Shown: positions 15,575 to 24,543 of the stretch, piece after piece
How positions within the stretch are numbered: position 1 is the stretch's first letter
Layout: every line of letters begins with the position of its first letter
Notes under the pieces: generated by a model
What the model was told of the DNA's origin: nothing
Seen by the model: only the letters and a program-made list of their open reading frames with translations
Databases searched by the model: none
Source of the DNA: a virus
Strand: one strand, 5' to 3'
Virus record (IMG/VR): IMGVR_UViG_3300023180_000160
Location: 1 to 38,135 of that record
Length of the DNA: 38,135 bases
Translations under genes and position numbers: made by a program

Positions 15575-16746
15575 CACAAGCACAACAGCTAAAAGACGTT
15601 CGTCGCATCAACGCAGCTGGACAAAAGCTTGCGTTAAGAAAGGCCAACGCTATACGTAAGCGAGCTGTGTCTGCCTTTCAACGAAACGAATCGATCATTG
15701 AGGTTCGTGACATACTTATCGATGGGTATAAGGACATTCTTGTTCGTGCTATGAAGGTCGCCTATCTTGCTGGCTGGCGACGTATCGAATCTGAAGCACT
15801 TAAGCAATCATTTAAGTTCAGCGAACTTGGAGATATGGAACGTGTCCTAGGAAGACTTGCTGATCTTCCAACAGTAGAGGATCTTGAACGCCAACTAGAG
15901 TCCCGTGCAATTAGAGTCTTGCAGGACTCCACAGACGAAATCGAGTCTAAGCTTCGTAAGAAAGTAAATGAACTTATAAGCGAAGGCGCAACAACACGGA
16001 GAGGAACTCAAGAACTTGGAAAGACATTCGATAGCTTGGGCCTTACCCCGCGTAACTCGTATCAAATCGAGAACCTGTTCCGAACACAAACCCAACTTGT
16101 CTATGGGGCCGCCAAGGATCACGCCGAGCAGTCGCCTGAAGTCCAAGAAATCCTATGGGGTTATAAGTATCTTACCGTGGGAGACAATCGGGTTCGTGAT
16201 GAGCATGAGCGAATGGAAGGTGTTGTGTTTGAAAAGGATGACCCACTGATCGATAGGTGGTATCCTCCTAATGGATGGTCATGTCGATGTCAACTTGTAC
16301 CGTTATTTGATAGGCCACCAGGCCGCATCAAACGTCCTCCATCTGATGTTCCGGAGGTCGATCCACAATTCGCTTTTCGTCCAGGTAGCATCCTCCGTCC
16401 ACCTCCTAGCTCAGGCAAACTTGTAGTACCTAAACCTCTGCCTAGAGACCCTTCATTTGATCTTAACGCCTATGAGCGAGCCAAGCAAGATCCAGGCTTA
16501 GGTATTGCAGGAATCACCGTTAAAGAATCGGGTCGCATTCAAGTTAAGAAACCACGTAACATATCGATGGCACGTGCACAACTTGAAAAGATTCAACAAC
16601 TCAGGGACGCGGCATATGAAGCGGCAAATGCTGCAAAGAGTTTGCCTCCTAATTCAGAGGAGAAGGTCAAAGCTGAGTTATTATTGAGACACACGGTTCA
16701 ACAGTATGAACGTGTTGTGAGGAACGTAAGATCGTTTCTCAATTGA
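15571..16746 (+). CDS. MuF-like minor head protein
   Basis: This 391-residue protein belongs to the phage Mu F / SPP1 gp7 family, minor head components that bind the portal and enter the head. The signature lies at about 201-247: VGDNRVRDEHERMEGVVF, then WYPPNGWSCRCQLVPL, the usual R-x-x-H and CxC block. The N-terminal half is helical (about 1-150). A Pro-rich linker (about 250-290) precedes a helical C-terminus; in some phages this end carries an effector domain, but I recognise none here. It follows the gp36-like gene with an ATGA overlap. Confidence 0.85.
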   Translation: MTQAQQLKDVRRINAAGQKLALRKANAIRKRAVSAFQRNESIIEVRDILIDGYKDILVRAMKVAYLAGWRRIESEALKQSFKFSELGDMERVLGRLADLPTVEDLERQLESRAIRVLQDSTDEIESKLRKKVNELISEGATTRRGTQELGKTFDSLGLTPRNSYQIENLFRTQTQLVYGAAKDHAEQSPEVQEILWGYKYLTVGDNRVRDEHERMEGVVFEKDDPLIDRWYPPNGWSCRCQLVPLFDRPPGRIKRPPSDVPEVDPQFAFRPGSILRPPPSSGKLVVPKPLPRDPSFDLNAYERAKQDPGLGIAGITVKESGRIQVKKPRNISMARAQLEKIQQLRDAAYEAANAAKSLPPNSEEKVKAELLLRHTVQQYERVVRNVRSFLN

Positions 16747-16763
16747 AAACGAAGTTAGTTTTC
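16745..16763 (+). promoter_or_regulatory. Small hairpin before the protease/scaffold gene
   Basis: GAAAAC (16745-16750) and GTTTTC (16758-16763) can pair across a seven-base loop, overlapping the MuF stop. The following ATG at 16778 has only a weak ribosome site (GGGTAT). The stem is too weak for a terminator; it might affect translation of the next gene. Confidence 0.25.
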
Positions 16764-16777
16764 GGGTATAGATATAT

Positions 16778-17797
16778 ATGACAACACCACTAGCCTACAA
16801 CACTGATGACCTTTCACCTCTCAAATTAAGTGATGAGGCTGAACACGTGTATGAAAAGGAACTCATCTACACTGGAGAGTTCTACACAAAGGAAGGCAAA
16901 CACTCTGTTACTGCTGAAGACATTGATCATTGGGTTAAAGTCTTCAGTGAAATGAAAGAAAATGATATTGAGGTTCCTGTGCCTCTTGAACATACTGACG
17001 ACCCTGACAAACGACGTGGCACAGTTGTTGAGCTCCGTGCTGGTGAAGATGAGAAAGGTCGTTATGCTCTCTTCGGTAAGATTAAGTTCAACTCTAAAGA
17101 AGACGCCGAAAGAGGCAATCAAGTTAGTGTCTTTGTCCCTCCTAGCTACACGGACGGACTTGGCAACAAATACTATCGACCTGTGAGACATGTGGCTCTC
17201 ACCGATTACCCTGTTGTCCCCGGGCTTCAAGGTTTCGAGAAGGTCCTCGCTGCATCTTTGACAAAGAAAGCACAACCTATGGATAACCTTATCCAACTCC
17301 TGAACGAAGAGTTGGGCTTGGAGCTGGAGCCCGGGTCCAACGAAGCAACGGTGTATGCCGCTGTGAAAGCTGCCATCGACGCCGCAAAACTTGCTCCTCC
17401 GCCAGATGATGAAGGCGGTGAAGGCGACGAAACCGATGAAGGCGAAGAAATGGCTGAAGGCGGTGATGACGACTATGACGAAGAAAAGAAGAAAGGCATG
17501 TCTGCCTCGCTCGTCAAGCTTGTCACCTCTTCACGCAACACGATCATCGATGGTCTTGTAGATGACTGCAAGATCACGCCGGCTGTTGCCAAAAAGCTGA
17601 AGAAGCAATACACTGGCAAAGACCGGTTGACCTTGTCCTTCTCCGAAGGTGAGATCACCGATAACTTCGATGATGTCATCGATGCTTTGAAGGACAACGA
17701 ACCCGTCATGTCCATGGGTGAAAAGACCAAAGGGCAAACCCTTCCAAAGGACGGCTCAAACCCTTTGCTGAAGGACGCTGAATCTCGTAACTCGTAA
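16778..17797 (+). CDS. Prohead protease with scaffold tail, Mu gpI-like
   Basis: This 339-residue protein combines a protease with a scaffold. Residues about 25-165 look like the Mu I-type head protease: a VPVPLEHTDD segment with H72, a VSVFVPPSY strand with a candidate Ser at 117, and ALTDYPVVPGL at about 140-150, the usual LTNxP block. A very acidic Asp/Glu/Gly stretch (about 203-230) and a Lys-rich helical tail follow, as in scaffold parts. It would guide capsid assembly and then cleave itself and other head proteins. It precedes the decoration and capsid genes, as expected. Confidence 0.75.
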   Translation: MTTPLAYNTDDLSPLKLSDEAEHVYEKELIYTGEFYTKEGKHSVTAEDIDHWVKVFSEMKENDIEVPVPLEHTDDPDKRRGTVVELRAGEDEKGRYALFGKIKFNSKEDAERGNQVSVFVPPSYTDGLGNKYYRPVRHVALTDYPVVPGLQGFEKVLAASLTKKAQPMDNLIQLLNEELGLELEPGSNEATVYAAVKAAIDAAKLAPPPDDEGGEGDETDEGEEMAEGGDDDYDEEKKKGMSASLVKLVTSSRNTIIDGLVDDCKITPAVAKKLKKQYTGKDRLTLSFSEGEITDNFDDVIDALKDNEPVMSMGEKTKGQTLPKDGSNPLLKDAESRNS

Positions 17798-17846
17798 GGC
17801 CGCCCGTCTTATCGAGTCGTATACTCTTTCTCAAGGAGAATGAAAA

Positions 17847-18281
17847 ATGGTGGTGAAGACAGAAGGAAACGACCCGGGCGAGTTCCTTGCGGAATACTAC
17901 TCGGATCGTTACAACTTCGAAGAAGTGGATGTCGATGTTCCGACTGGTGCGAACATGGATGTGACTGAGGAAGAAGTCCTCGGCATGCCCATCAAGGACA
18001 ACGCCGGAACATGGGAGTTTCTTCGAAGCACTGACGAAGCAAACGCCGATGGCGTTCTTATCACCGGACCTGGTACTGACGGAAGCAAAGCGGCCGCCAC
18101 GACCTCTGGTCCGTACAAGGCGCTTGTGCGAGGTCCTGCAGTTATCGTGCAAGATCTCATTCAAGCGAACGATGGCTCAGGTGTTGCATTCGACACCGTG
18201 GCAGAAATTGTCACGGCACTCGAAGCGCTTAACATCGTGTCTCGTTCACAAGTCGCTGTCACGGAAACTCAGACGACGTAG
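17847..18281 (+). CDS. Head decoration protein, lambda gpD-like
   Basis: This 144-residue protein resembles the HDPD decoration family. It opens with a flexible GNDPGEFLAEYYSDRYNFEEV, has a VPTGANMDV segment, then a Gly/Ala-rich turn (GTDGSKAAATTSG) and strand VRGPAVIVQDLIQ. Such proteins form trimers that lock the expanded shell. AAGGAG precedes the ATG, and the position directly before the capsid gene is classical. The length is a little above lambda gpD. Confidence 0.75.
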   Translation: MVVKTEGNDPGEFLAEYYSDRYNFEEVDVDVPTGANMDVTEEEVLGMPIKDNAGTWEFLRSTDEANADGVLITGPGTDGSKAAATTSGPYKALVRGPAVIVQDLIQANDGSGVAFDTVAEIVTALEALNIVSRSQVAVTETQTT

Positions 18282-18336
18282 TCTGAGGGCCAGCAGCAGT
18301 AACCCATACGCACTAACTTCTTGAAAGGAGACAACA

Positions 18337-19344
18337 GTGCCCGGAGTACTTGACGTGTTCAGCGATGACGTGTTCGGCACACTATCGTTGACCACCGCAA
18401 TCGACAAGCTGCCGTATATGCCTAATCGTATTGGCAGCATGGGGCTCTTCCAGGAGACTGGGGTTCCTCACCTTTCCGTAATGATCGAAGAACGTGATGG
18501 CAAGTTGTCCTTGCTGCAAACACGAACACGTGGCGTTCGAGATCAACAAGCACCGAACCGCAAGCGTAAAGCTCGCACGTTCGCCATTCCGCATATTCCG
18601 TACAGCGATCAAGTGCTGGCCGACGACATTCAAGGAGTCCGACAATTCGGTTCCGAGAATCAAGTCGAAAGCATTGCGAAAACTGTCAACGACAAGATGG
18701 CTTTCATGAAGCAAGATCATGAAGCCACCTGGGAATATCACCGACTCGGTGCGGTCAAGGGAACTGTTCTTGATGCTGATGGATCGACCATCTACGATCT
18801 CTTCACAGAGTTCGGCATCACACAAACAACCTTGTCCATCAACTTCGCTTCAGACAACGTCAAGCTGAAAGGCTTGTCACTGTTGCGTTCGATGGAAACC
18901 GCTTTGGGCAACACGCCCTACCAATATGTCCACGTGTTGTGCGGCAGTACCTTCTTCGATAACCTGATCACGAACAGCGAAGTCGAAGCTGCCTATGACC
19001 GTTGGCAGAATGGTCAATTCCTTCGCGATGATCCTCGTTACACGGGATTTGAATATCCCAAAGGGATCATCTGGGAAGAATACCGAGGAGGAATCGGGGC
19101 ACGAGATCCGTTCATCGCAGCGAACAAAGCTCATGCAATTCCCATCGGTGTTCCCAACCTGTTCCAACGGTTCAATGGACCGGCGGATTACACGGAAACG
19201 GTCAACACAATTGGTCGACCTCTATATGCCAAGCAAGAACGAATGAAGTTCGACCGCGGCATCGAGCTCGAGACTCAATCGAACCCGTTGCACATCTGTA
19301 ACCGACCGAAGTGTCTGATCGAATTGACTGACACCACACCGTAA
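18337..19344 (+). CDS. Major capsid protein, lambda E-like
   Basis: This 335-residue protein belongs to the phage_cap_E type of HK97-fold capsid proteins. It begins MPGVLDVFSDDVFGTLSLT and has PYMPNRIGSMGLFQETGVP, a standard early segment of the family, then IEERDGKLSLLQTRTRG. A central AFMKQDHEATWEYHRLGAVKG and a late VRFxPxGxP-like segment (AIPIGVPNLFQRFNGPAD) also fit. The GTG start has GAAAGGAG just upstream. A strong terminator after it fits a highly expressed gene. Confidence 0.9.
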   Translation: MPGVLDVFSDDVFGTLSLTTAIDKLPYMPNRIGSMGLFQETGVPHLSVMIEERDGKLSLLQTRTRGVRDQQAPNRKRKARTFAIPHIPYSDQVLADDIQGVRQFGSENQVESIAKTVNDKMAFMKQDHEATWEYHRLGAVKGTVLDADGSTIYDLFTEFGITQTTLSINFASDNVKLKGLSLLRSMETALGNTPYQYVHVLCGSTFFDNLITNSEVEAAYDRWQNGQFLRDDPRYTGFEYPKGIIWEEYRGGIGARDPFIAANKAHAIPIGVPNLFQRFNGPADYTETVNTIGRPLYAKQERMKFDRGIELETQSNPLHICNRPKCLIELTDTTP

Positions 19345-19364
19345 TGGTGAGGCCTTAGGACCGT

Positions 19365-19401
19365 AACCCCGCTCAATCAATTGGTTGGGCGGGGTTCTTT
19401 T
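19365..19401 (+). terminator. Rho-independent terminator after the capsid gene
   Basis: AACCCCGCTCAA (19365-19376) pairs with TTGGGCGGGGTT (19385-19396), a 12-bp stem with one G-U wobble and an eight-base loop, then CTTTT. It probably reduces transcription into the tail genes. Confidence 0.88.
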
Positions 19402-19412
19402 AGAGTTTTAAT

Positions 19413-19940
19413 ATGACAGACATTGATGCGGACGTAAAGATCGACTTGACGCCGCTTAAAAAGTTTGGCGATCGTTTCCAAAAGGAACTGTCAGGCACAG
19501 CTTCCACGGGACCGATTGTAGCTATGAAAAAGCAATGGGCAATGCGTTACCGATCCTTTGCTCAATTGCGTTTTGATAAAGCATCAAAAGGCGATGGTAC
19601 TTGGCCTCCCCTCAAGCCTTCCACAATTGCTGGAAGACGTGGCGGGAGTTCAACTATCTTGAGAGACACGGGCACTCTATTTGCAGCACTTAACCCAGTG
19701 TTCCTTTCTCAAGCTGGTGCGTTACAGAAAAACATTCCTTATGGTATACGTGTTGGGTTTGGCGGACCTGCAAGTCATCCTAGCGGAAACGTCAGTGTTG
19801 CAGACATCGCTTCGTTTCACCACTTTGGGAAAGGCGTGCTACCCACTCGTTCCATTATCGTTAAGCCTCCTCAATCAATTGTGAACAAGATGGTTGATGA
19901 CGCAAGACGAGCTGCGGAGAAACTAAAGAATGACGTATGA
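19413..19940 (+). CDS. Virion morphogenesis / tail completion protein, Mu gpG-like
   Basis: This 175-residue protein shows the family pattern: WPPLKPSTIAGRRG, then ILRDTGTLFAALN, a NIPYGIRVGFGG strand and a late FHHFGKGVLPTRSIIV. These blocks (W-x-PLxxsT, LxxTGxLxxsl, hxfGxxxlPaRxf) are typical of the phage virion morphogenesis family, which acts at the head-tail joint. The gene overlaps the next by 11 bases. Its ribosome site is weak. Confidence 0.8.
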   Translation: MTDIDADVKIDLTPLKKFGDRFQKELSGTASTGPIVAMKKQWAMRYRSFAQLRFDKASKGDGTWPPLKPSTIAGRRGGSSTILRDTGTLFAALNPVFLSQAGALQKNIPYGIRVGFGGPASHPSGNVSVADIASFHHFGKGVLPTRSIIVKPPQSIVNKMVDDARRAAEKLKNDV

Positions 19941-20424
19941 CGATCCTTTAAGTATCGTATTTAAGTCTCTATGGAATTGCGCCGAAGCATCGGAGCATGT
20001 CACAGAGCTTGTACGACTTAAGAATCGTATTCGTCTTGATCAAAACAATGATCCCATTAAGCGCACAGTGACTGATGCTGACTTGCCTGAGCTCACATTA
20101 CTTACTGACGGCGGTAACGTCGGACTGCAAGTAACGAGTTCTGGCACCAAGATCACTAAGAACTTTGCTTGGATGATCGCAACAGGGCAAACTCTGGTAT
20201 GTGAAAGGATTCTTCCAGTTGAGTTTGCTCTCGTTCGTGCTATGAAGAACTGGCCTGAGCATGTTGCTCAAGAAACATGGAACGGAAAACGTTTCGTTAA
20301 CGTCGTACGCATGAACGATATCACTGAAGGCGAAAGTGATCCCGAACGTAACCGCGGTATCAAAGGGTGGTCCGCACTAATGAACATAGAAGTCGAGATG
20401 ACTTTCCAGACAGGAGACTTATAA
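19930..20424 (+). CDS. Probable tail terminator or neck protein
   Basis: I do not recognise this 164-residue protein by motif. Position between the tail completion protein and the tail tube fits a tail terminator or neck subunit, which caps the tube and meets the connector. The sequence has a helical N-terminus (PLSIVFKSLWNCAEASEHV), a mixed alpha/beta middle and a C-terminal MNIEVEMTFQTGDL strand, consistent with such folds. GGAG sits nine bases before the ATG. It shares a TAATG overlap with the next gene. Confidence 0.5.
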   Translation: MTYDDPLSIVFKSLWNCAEASEHVTELVRLKNRIRLDQNNDPIKRTVTDADLPELTLLTDGGNVGLQVTSSGTKITKNFAWMIATGQTLVCERILPVEFALVRAMKNWPEHVAQETWNGKRFVNVVRMNDITEGESDPERNRGIKGWSALMNIEVEMTFQTGDL

Positions 20425-21290
20425 TGGGAGTTTACTCCGGACGCTTAGGCGTCATCAATGGTCAAAGTACCATGAGAAACTGGAACGTGTCGGAGGTTGA
20501 AAACTCAGCCCGGTACGTCGCCTCAAATACTCGTGGTGGATCTGGTCGAGACAAGGGCGCTCGTGACTGGACAGGAGGATTCGGGCTGTACGGCGCTGTC
20601 CCAACGGTTCTCCCTGGTGACCAGTTTACATTCAAAGGTCAAACGTCGCCTGATGATCTTACACCAGGTAACGCCGGCGAGGTCTTGACGGGCCAAGCAG
20701 TGGTCACTCAACTGACTGTCAATTGGAACTGGGCGGGCGGTGAACTGCTTGCGATGGACGCTTCGTTCGGCGGCCATCTTACCTTAACGAAACAGAACGC
20801 AACTCAAGCCAAGGACTCCACAGCTCCTGCTGCTCTTACTGTTGTCGGTACTAAAATCGAACACAGTACTGATGGAGCAACTTGGCATGAAATTCCTAAC
20901 CTCACGTCCGCGGCCCTTTCTTTAACGAGTGAGGTTCCGACTTACGTGAACAGTAGTACCTACGATGCGGGCACGTCTGCATTGTGGACAGGTCGAACGA
21001 AAGGTCCGATTGATTGGACTCTTGCTCTCAACCAAGAGGACAACAAGCCGGGCGGCTCGAATGGTTATCCGGCAATTGGAACTAAGCATCAGTTCCGATG
21101 CTATGTCAATGCAACCGACTACTGGCTGCTCAAGTGGGGTCAAGTTGGTGATTACTCAAACCTTACTGTTGACCGTGAAACTGGTGCGATCATCAACCGC
21201 ACGATCAACATTGGCATGGCAGGCTACAAGGACGGAGCTGTTGGTGCCATCACGCTGCCCGGTGCTGGATCACCGTGGTGGCCGTTCTGA
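20424..21290 (+). CDS. Major tail tube protein
   Basis: This 288-residue protein is beta-rich, with repeated short strands and many Thr, Gly and Asn residues. It has two matching halves near NWNVSEVENSARYVASNTRGG and TYVNSSTYDAGTSALWTGRTKG, and a late ATDYWLLKWGQVGDYSN. It lies directly before the tail chaperone pair and the tape measure, the standard place for a tube protein. I chose ATG 20424, which overlaps the previous stop by one base and has AGGAG upstream; the longer open frame is a shadow. Confidence 0.65.
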   Translation: MGVYSGRLGVINGQSTMRNWNVSEVENSARYVASNTRGGSGRDKGARDWTGGFGLYGAVPTVLPGDQFTFKGQTSPDDLTPGNAGEVLTGQAVVTQLTVNWNWAGGELLAMDASFGGHLTLTKQNATQAKDSTAPAALTVVGTKIEHSTDGATWHEIPNLTSAALSLTSEVPTYVNSSTYDAGTSALWTGRTKGPIDWTLALNQEDNKPGGSNGYPAIGTKHQFRCYVNATDYWLLKWGQVGDYSNLTVDRETGAIINRTINIGMAGYKDGAVGAITLPGAGSPWWPF

Positions 21291-21313
21291 TACTTTAATC
21301 CCAGAGGTCCCAG

Positions 21314-21769
21314 ATGCCAGGAAAAGTTCGCACAGAGATTCAACTGGAAGGCAAGACATACTTTGCGTCGCCACTCACAGACAAAGACATTCAAGAATTG
21401 GACTTGTTCGTAAGACAGCAGTTCATGAAGTCTGTGTATGAAACGTTGCCCGAAGACTTGCCTGATTCACAAAAGGAAATGGCTGTTCGCCAAGCACAGA
21501 TTACTTGTTCCCGCATGACGTTCATGAGTGGCGAGGGATCAAGAATCATTAGCACAGTGCCGGGCATGACACGTCTGACTTGGCAAATGTTGCAGCATAA
21601 TCATCCGGACTTAACGGTTGAGGACCTGCACTCTATGCTTCTTAGTCCTGAGAACATTCGCAAGGCCAACGAAGTATTCAACGAGGTGAACAGCCCAGGA
21701 AAAAAGTCCAAGAAGAAACCCAAACAGCACCAGCCCAAGAGTCCGAAGAAAGGGAAACAAAAGAAGTAA
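21314..21769 (+). CDS. Tail assembly chaperone, short form (G-like)
   Basis: This 151-residue protein sits between tail tube and tape measure, as lambda gpG does. It has an N-terminal TEIQLEGKTYFASPLTD strand pair and a helical middle (DLFVRQQFMKSVYETLPEDL), and it ends in a Lys-rich tail (KKSKKKPKQHQPKSPKK). It would coat the tape-measure protein during tail assembly. A slippery A-AAA-AAG lies in frame at 21700-21706, so a portion of ribosomes should shift to make a longer protein. The basic tail is only in the unshifted product. Confidence 0.8.
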   Translation: MPGKVRTEIQLEGKTYFASPLTDKDIQELDLFVRQQFMKSVYETLPEDLPDSQKEMAVRQAQITCSRMTFMSGEGSRIISTVPGMTRLTWQMLQHNHPDLTVEDLHSMLLSPENIRKANEVFNEVNSPGKKSKKKPKQHQPKSPKKGKQKK

Positions 21770-22020
21770 CCTATGAGGAGCTCGAGCTTGCAAGAAAGCA
21801 AAGGTATCAACTTATCGCTTCCTGGTACAAGTTCACTCCTGATCAAATAGCAGACATGACTCATGAGGATCAGATGCTTCTTATAGAGATCATTCCTGGT
21901 TCTCAAGGCGATTCTGATTCAGACAACCTAACCTTTGAATCAGAAGAAGATTACGCGAGGTGGTTAAGTGAGCGAAGGCAGTCTGACAATCGATATCAAG
22001 GGCAAGAACGACGACCTTGA
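21314..22020 (+). CDS. Tail assembly chaperone, -1 frameshift long form (GT-like)
   Basis: Shifting by -1 at A-AAA-AAG (21700-21706) fuses 131 residues of the short chaperone to 104 residues read from 21706 to the stop at 22018-22020. The extension stays open through 21770-21967, which otherwise holds no gene, and contains ASWYKFTPDQIADMTHEDQM and LLIEI, typical of T-domain sequence. It is acidic (Glu-rich), in contrast to the Lys-rich unshifted tail. Its end overlaps the tape-measure start by 53 bases. In lambda the GT form binds tape measure and tube subunits. The amount of shifting cannot be judged here. Confidence 0.85.
21700..21706 (+). promoter_or_regulatory. Slippery heptamer for -1 frameshift
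   Basis: The codons GGA-AAA-AAG give A-AAA-AAG in the correct reading phase, the efficient -1 slip type used in bacteria. I see no strong pseudoknot just downstream, and a purine-rich stretch upstream (GAGGTG, 21684-21689) could act as an internal stimulator. Confidence 0.85.
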
Positions 22021-23785
22021 CCGAAGCTTAAAAGAATCACGTGACTCTGTTGAAGGCTGGGGTAAAGCAGTCAAGGCAACGTTCGTTGCGGTAGGAGCTG
22101 CTATTGTTGCTAAGAAGGTATTCGACTTCGGTAAGCAACTCTTTTCTTTATACGCGGAACAAGAACAAGCTGAAAAGAGACTTGAGTCTGTTCTTAACGC
22201 TACGGGCAACGCTGCCGGCTTCACGTCTGATGAGATGAAAGATATGGCCTCTGCAATGCAGGAAATGACTACCATCGGCGATGAAGTCATTCTTCAATCG
22301 CAAGCCATCATCGCTACATTTAAGAACATCAAGGGCGACCAGTTCAAAGAAACCTTAATGGTTGCAGCCGACATGGCCGAGGTCTTAGGAACAGACCTTA
22401 AAGGCGCAAGCATGCAAGTTGCGAAGGCTCTTAACGATCCTCTTAAAGGTATGTCCGCTTTATCTAGAGCCGGCGTTCAGTTTACTGAGCAACAAAGGGA
22501 ACAGATAAAAGTTCTGCAAGAGTCTGGTGACATCGTCGGTGCTCAAAAGGTTATTCTTGCTGAGCTTTCTGGAGAGTTTGGCGGTGCGGCCGCAGCTGCT
22601 GCAGACACGTTCACCGGTCGTCTTACACAGATGATGAACACTGTTGGTGACATTGGTGAAATGATCTTTCAAGCTTTCGTTCCTGCGATGGACGCGCTTG
22701 CTCCTTATCTTCAACAAGCGGTAGCCTTCACTAAGAACTGGGTTGGGTATCTTGTTGAGAACGGCGAGGTCATGGGTAACCTCGTTAAGCGAGTCGCAGA
22801 GTTCGGAGAAACAATAGTTAAGTGGCTCGTGGACAAGTCAATCGTTGCAGTCTCTGTCTTTCAAGCCGTGTTTGAAAACATGGGCACGTCACTTCAGTTG
22901 TATCTTAACACCTTTCAGCTTGTGTTTGTAAGTGTCTTCAATAACCTTGTGCACTTCTTAACGCAGGTTATCCCAGGATACCTTAAGTGGTTCGTCGATA
23001 ACTGGAGAGACATATTCACAGACGTTTACAACTTCACTAAGACTGTGTTTTCTAACTTGATGGAAAACTTATCAGACTTTTGGACTGCGCTTAAATCTTT
23101 TCTTTCTGGCGATGGTTTCAATTTTGAGTTTACCGGCCTGACAGAAGGCTTTGAGTCATCCATCAAGGCCTTGCCTGAAATTGCCGAAAGGGAACTAGGT
23201 CCATTTGAAAAGGAACTAACAGACCGTGTTTCTAGCTTGTCTAGTAAGCTAAACGACTCGATAAATGATAAGGTTGCTGAGAATCGAAAAGCTTTCGCTG
23301 ATATGTTTACTTTTGATGGTGAAGGCAGAAAATCCTTTGATGAAATCGAGGCAAGCCTATCTACTGATCCTACGTTCGAGCCTCAAGACAAAGATAAGAA
23401 AGATGGTCCTAAGGATAAGAAAGATAAAGAGTCAGGATCTGACACAGAGGATGGATCCTTTACTGCAAGTCGTGTTGGTCTTGAAGACATAAGCAATAAG
23501 ATTCAAGATGCTGCCGCTTCAACACAAGCTAAGAATCAAAAGTCGATGACTGACTCTCTCAAGTCGATGGCCGAAGCCCAAAAGCAAACCAGCAAGAAGA
23601 TGGAAACTGTTGAGGAACGCAACGAACGTCATCAGAAAGAACTTGAGGAATACGAAAAGAAACTTGCAGAGGAACAACGTAAAGGCAACCAGATCGCAAA
23701 CGAAGGTAATTCACAACTTAACATGCAAACGAATTACCTCAAGAACATCTCAGACAAAGTACAAACGATGGGTGGACTTGCATGA
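21968..23785 (+). CDS. Tape-measure protein
   Basis: This 605-residue protein sets tail length and helps DNA passage. The start is GTG with GAGGTGG upstream, inside the end of the frameshifted chaperone. It shows a helical N-terminus (DDLDRSLKESRDSVEGWGKAV), a small hydrophobic segment (FVAVGAAIVA) and the standard tape-measure pattern MQVAKALNDPLKGMSALSRAGV. Hydrophobic aromatic segments follow (about 285-375), then a coiled, Lys/Glu-rich end (about 465-590). By the usual 1.5 angstrom per residue, the tail would be near 90 nm; this is an estimate. Confidence 0.92.
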   Translation: MSEGSLTIDIKGKNDDLDRSLKESRDSVEGWGKAVKATFVAVGAAIVAKKVFDFGKQLFSLYAEQEQAEKRLESVLNATGNAAGFTSDEMKDMASAMQEMTTIGDEVILQSQAIIATFKNIKGDQFKETLMVAADMAEVLGTDLKGASMQVAKALNDPLKGMSALSRAGVQFTEQQREQIKVLQESGDIVGAQKVILAELSGEFGGAAAAAADTFTGRLTQMMNTVGDIGEMIFQAFVPAMDALAPYLQQAVAFTKNWVGYLVENGEVMGNLVKRVAEFGETIVKWLVDKSIVAVSVFQAVFENMGTSLQLYLNTFQLVFVSVFNNLVHFLTQVIPGYLKWFVDNWRDIFTDVYNFTKTVFSNLMENLSDFWTALKSFLSGDGFNFEFTGLTEGFESSIKALPEIAERELGPFEKELTDRVSSLSSKLNDSINDKVAENRKAFADMFTFDGEGRKSFDEIEASLSTDPTFEPQDKDKKDGPKDKKDKESGSDTEDGSFTASRVGLEDISNKIQDAAASTQAKNQKSMTDSLKSMAEAQKQTSKKMETVEERNERHQKELEEYEKKLAEEQRKGNQIANEGNSQLNMQTNYLKNISDKVQTMGGLA

Positions 23786-24543
23786 GCATTTATTCTCCAA
23801 GTTATGAAGTATGGGAAGAGCATAACACGGTCTCTGAAACTTGGGACGTCAGTAACCGAGGCGCGAACGTTACTTTAAGATGCAATTGGAGTGACCGCCA
23901 CGACGTTGCAGCTGAGATGTTGGGGCTGCAAGTGCCTTTCCCTCACGGTAATGGTGCGTCTGCTCCAGTATGTCAATCAATTGGAATCACGCCGGCTGGA
24001 AACGAAGGTGAAGTTGTAGGCCAATCGATTACATACAAGCATGCATTACTTAATGTAACATACGGGTACAATGTAGTCGACCTTGTCAGTGAATCACTTG
24101 AGCCAACTGCTGAGTTTCTAACCCAGGACTACAGAGGGTTCCGCTGGGGAGGACCTTTTGGAGATGTTCTTCAAGAGGGCGAGGCGCCTGGGAAACTCGT
24201 TCGTGGTCTTGTTCTCAATCGAACCATATACAATGTTGCTCCGCCTTTGCCAACATCGCTTCTTACCTTGCCCGGGTATTGCAATTCAGCGCCTTACTTC
24301 AGTTCATTGTTAGGATTAGCATTTGATTCTGAGACATTGCTTTTTGGAACTCCAACAATGGACAGGACAATCAGGACAGACGGAAGCGATGGCTTTACTT
24401 TGAACCTTGCCTTCACTCACAAAGCAACTGGATGGAACCGTTACTGGCGTGCAAAGACTCAATCGTACCAGCGAATTTACACAGCCGGCGGTTCAGAATA
24501 CTATAATCACCCTCCCGGTAACTTTTCGGCGTTCCTATTCTAA
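23782..24543 (+). CDS. Tail protein, probable distal tail component
   Basis: This 253-residue protein follows the tape measure with an ATGA overlap, the usual place of a distal tail protein. It is beta-rich, with YEVWEEHNTVSETWDVSNRG at the start, a middle GFRWGGPFGDVLQEGEAPG and a C-terminal half rich in Tyr, Gly and Pro. I see no evaporated-fold or peptidase signature, so the exact role is open. It shares a TAATG overlap with the next gene, and the two may act together at the tail tip. Confidence 0.5.
   Translation: MSIYSPSYEVWEEHNTVSETWDVSNRGANVTLRCNWSDRHDVAAEMLGLQVPFPHGNGASAPVCQSIGITPAGNEGEVVGQSITYKHALLNVTYGYNVVDLVSESLEPTAEFLTQDYRGFRWGGPFGDVLQEGEAPGKLVRGLVLNRTIYNVAPPLPTSLLTLPGYCNSAPYFSSLLGLAFDSETLLFGTPTMDRTIRTDGSDGFTLNLAFTHKATGWNRYWRAKTQSYQRIYTAGGSEYYNHPPGNFSAFLF

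Noticed and set aside
17817-17825. TCGTATACT before the decoration gene, like the -10 at 948
   Set aside because: No -35-like hexamer lies 16-18 bases upstream.
20367-20423. Longer start for the tail tube protein
   Set aside because: The added residues are a shadow of the previous gene; ATG 20424 has AGGAG.
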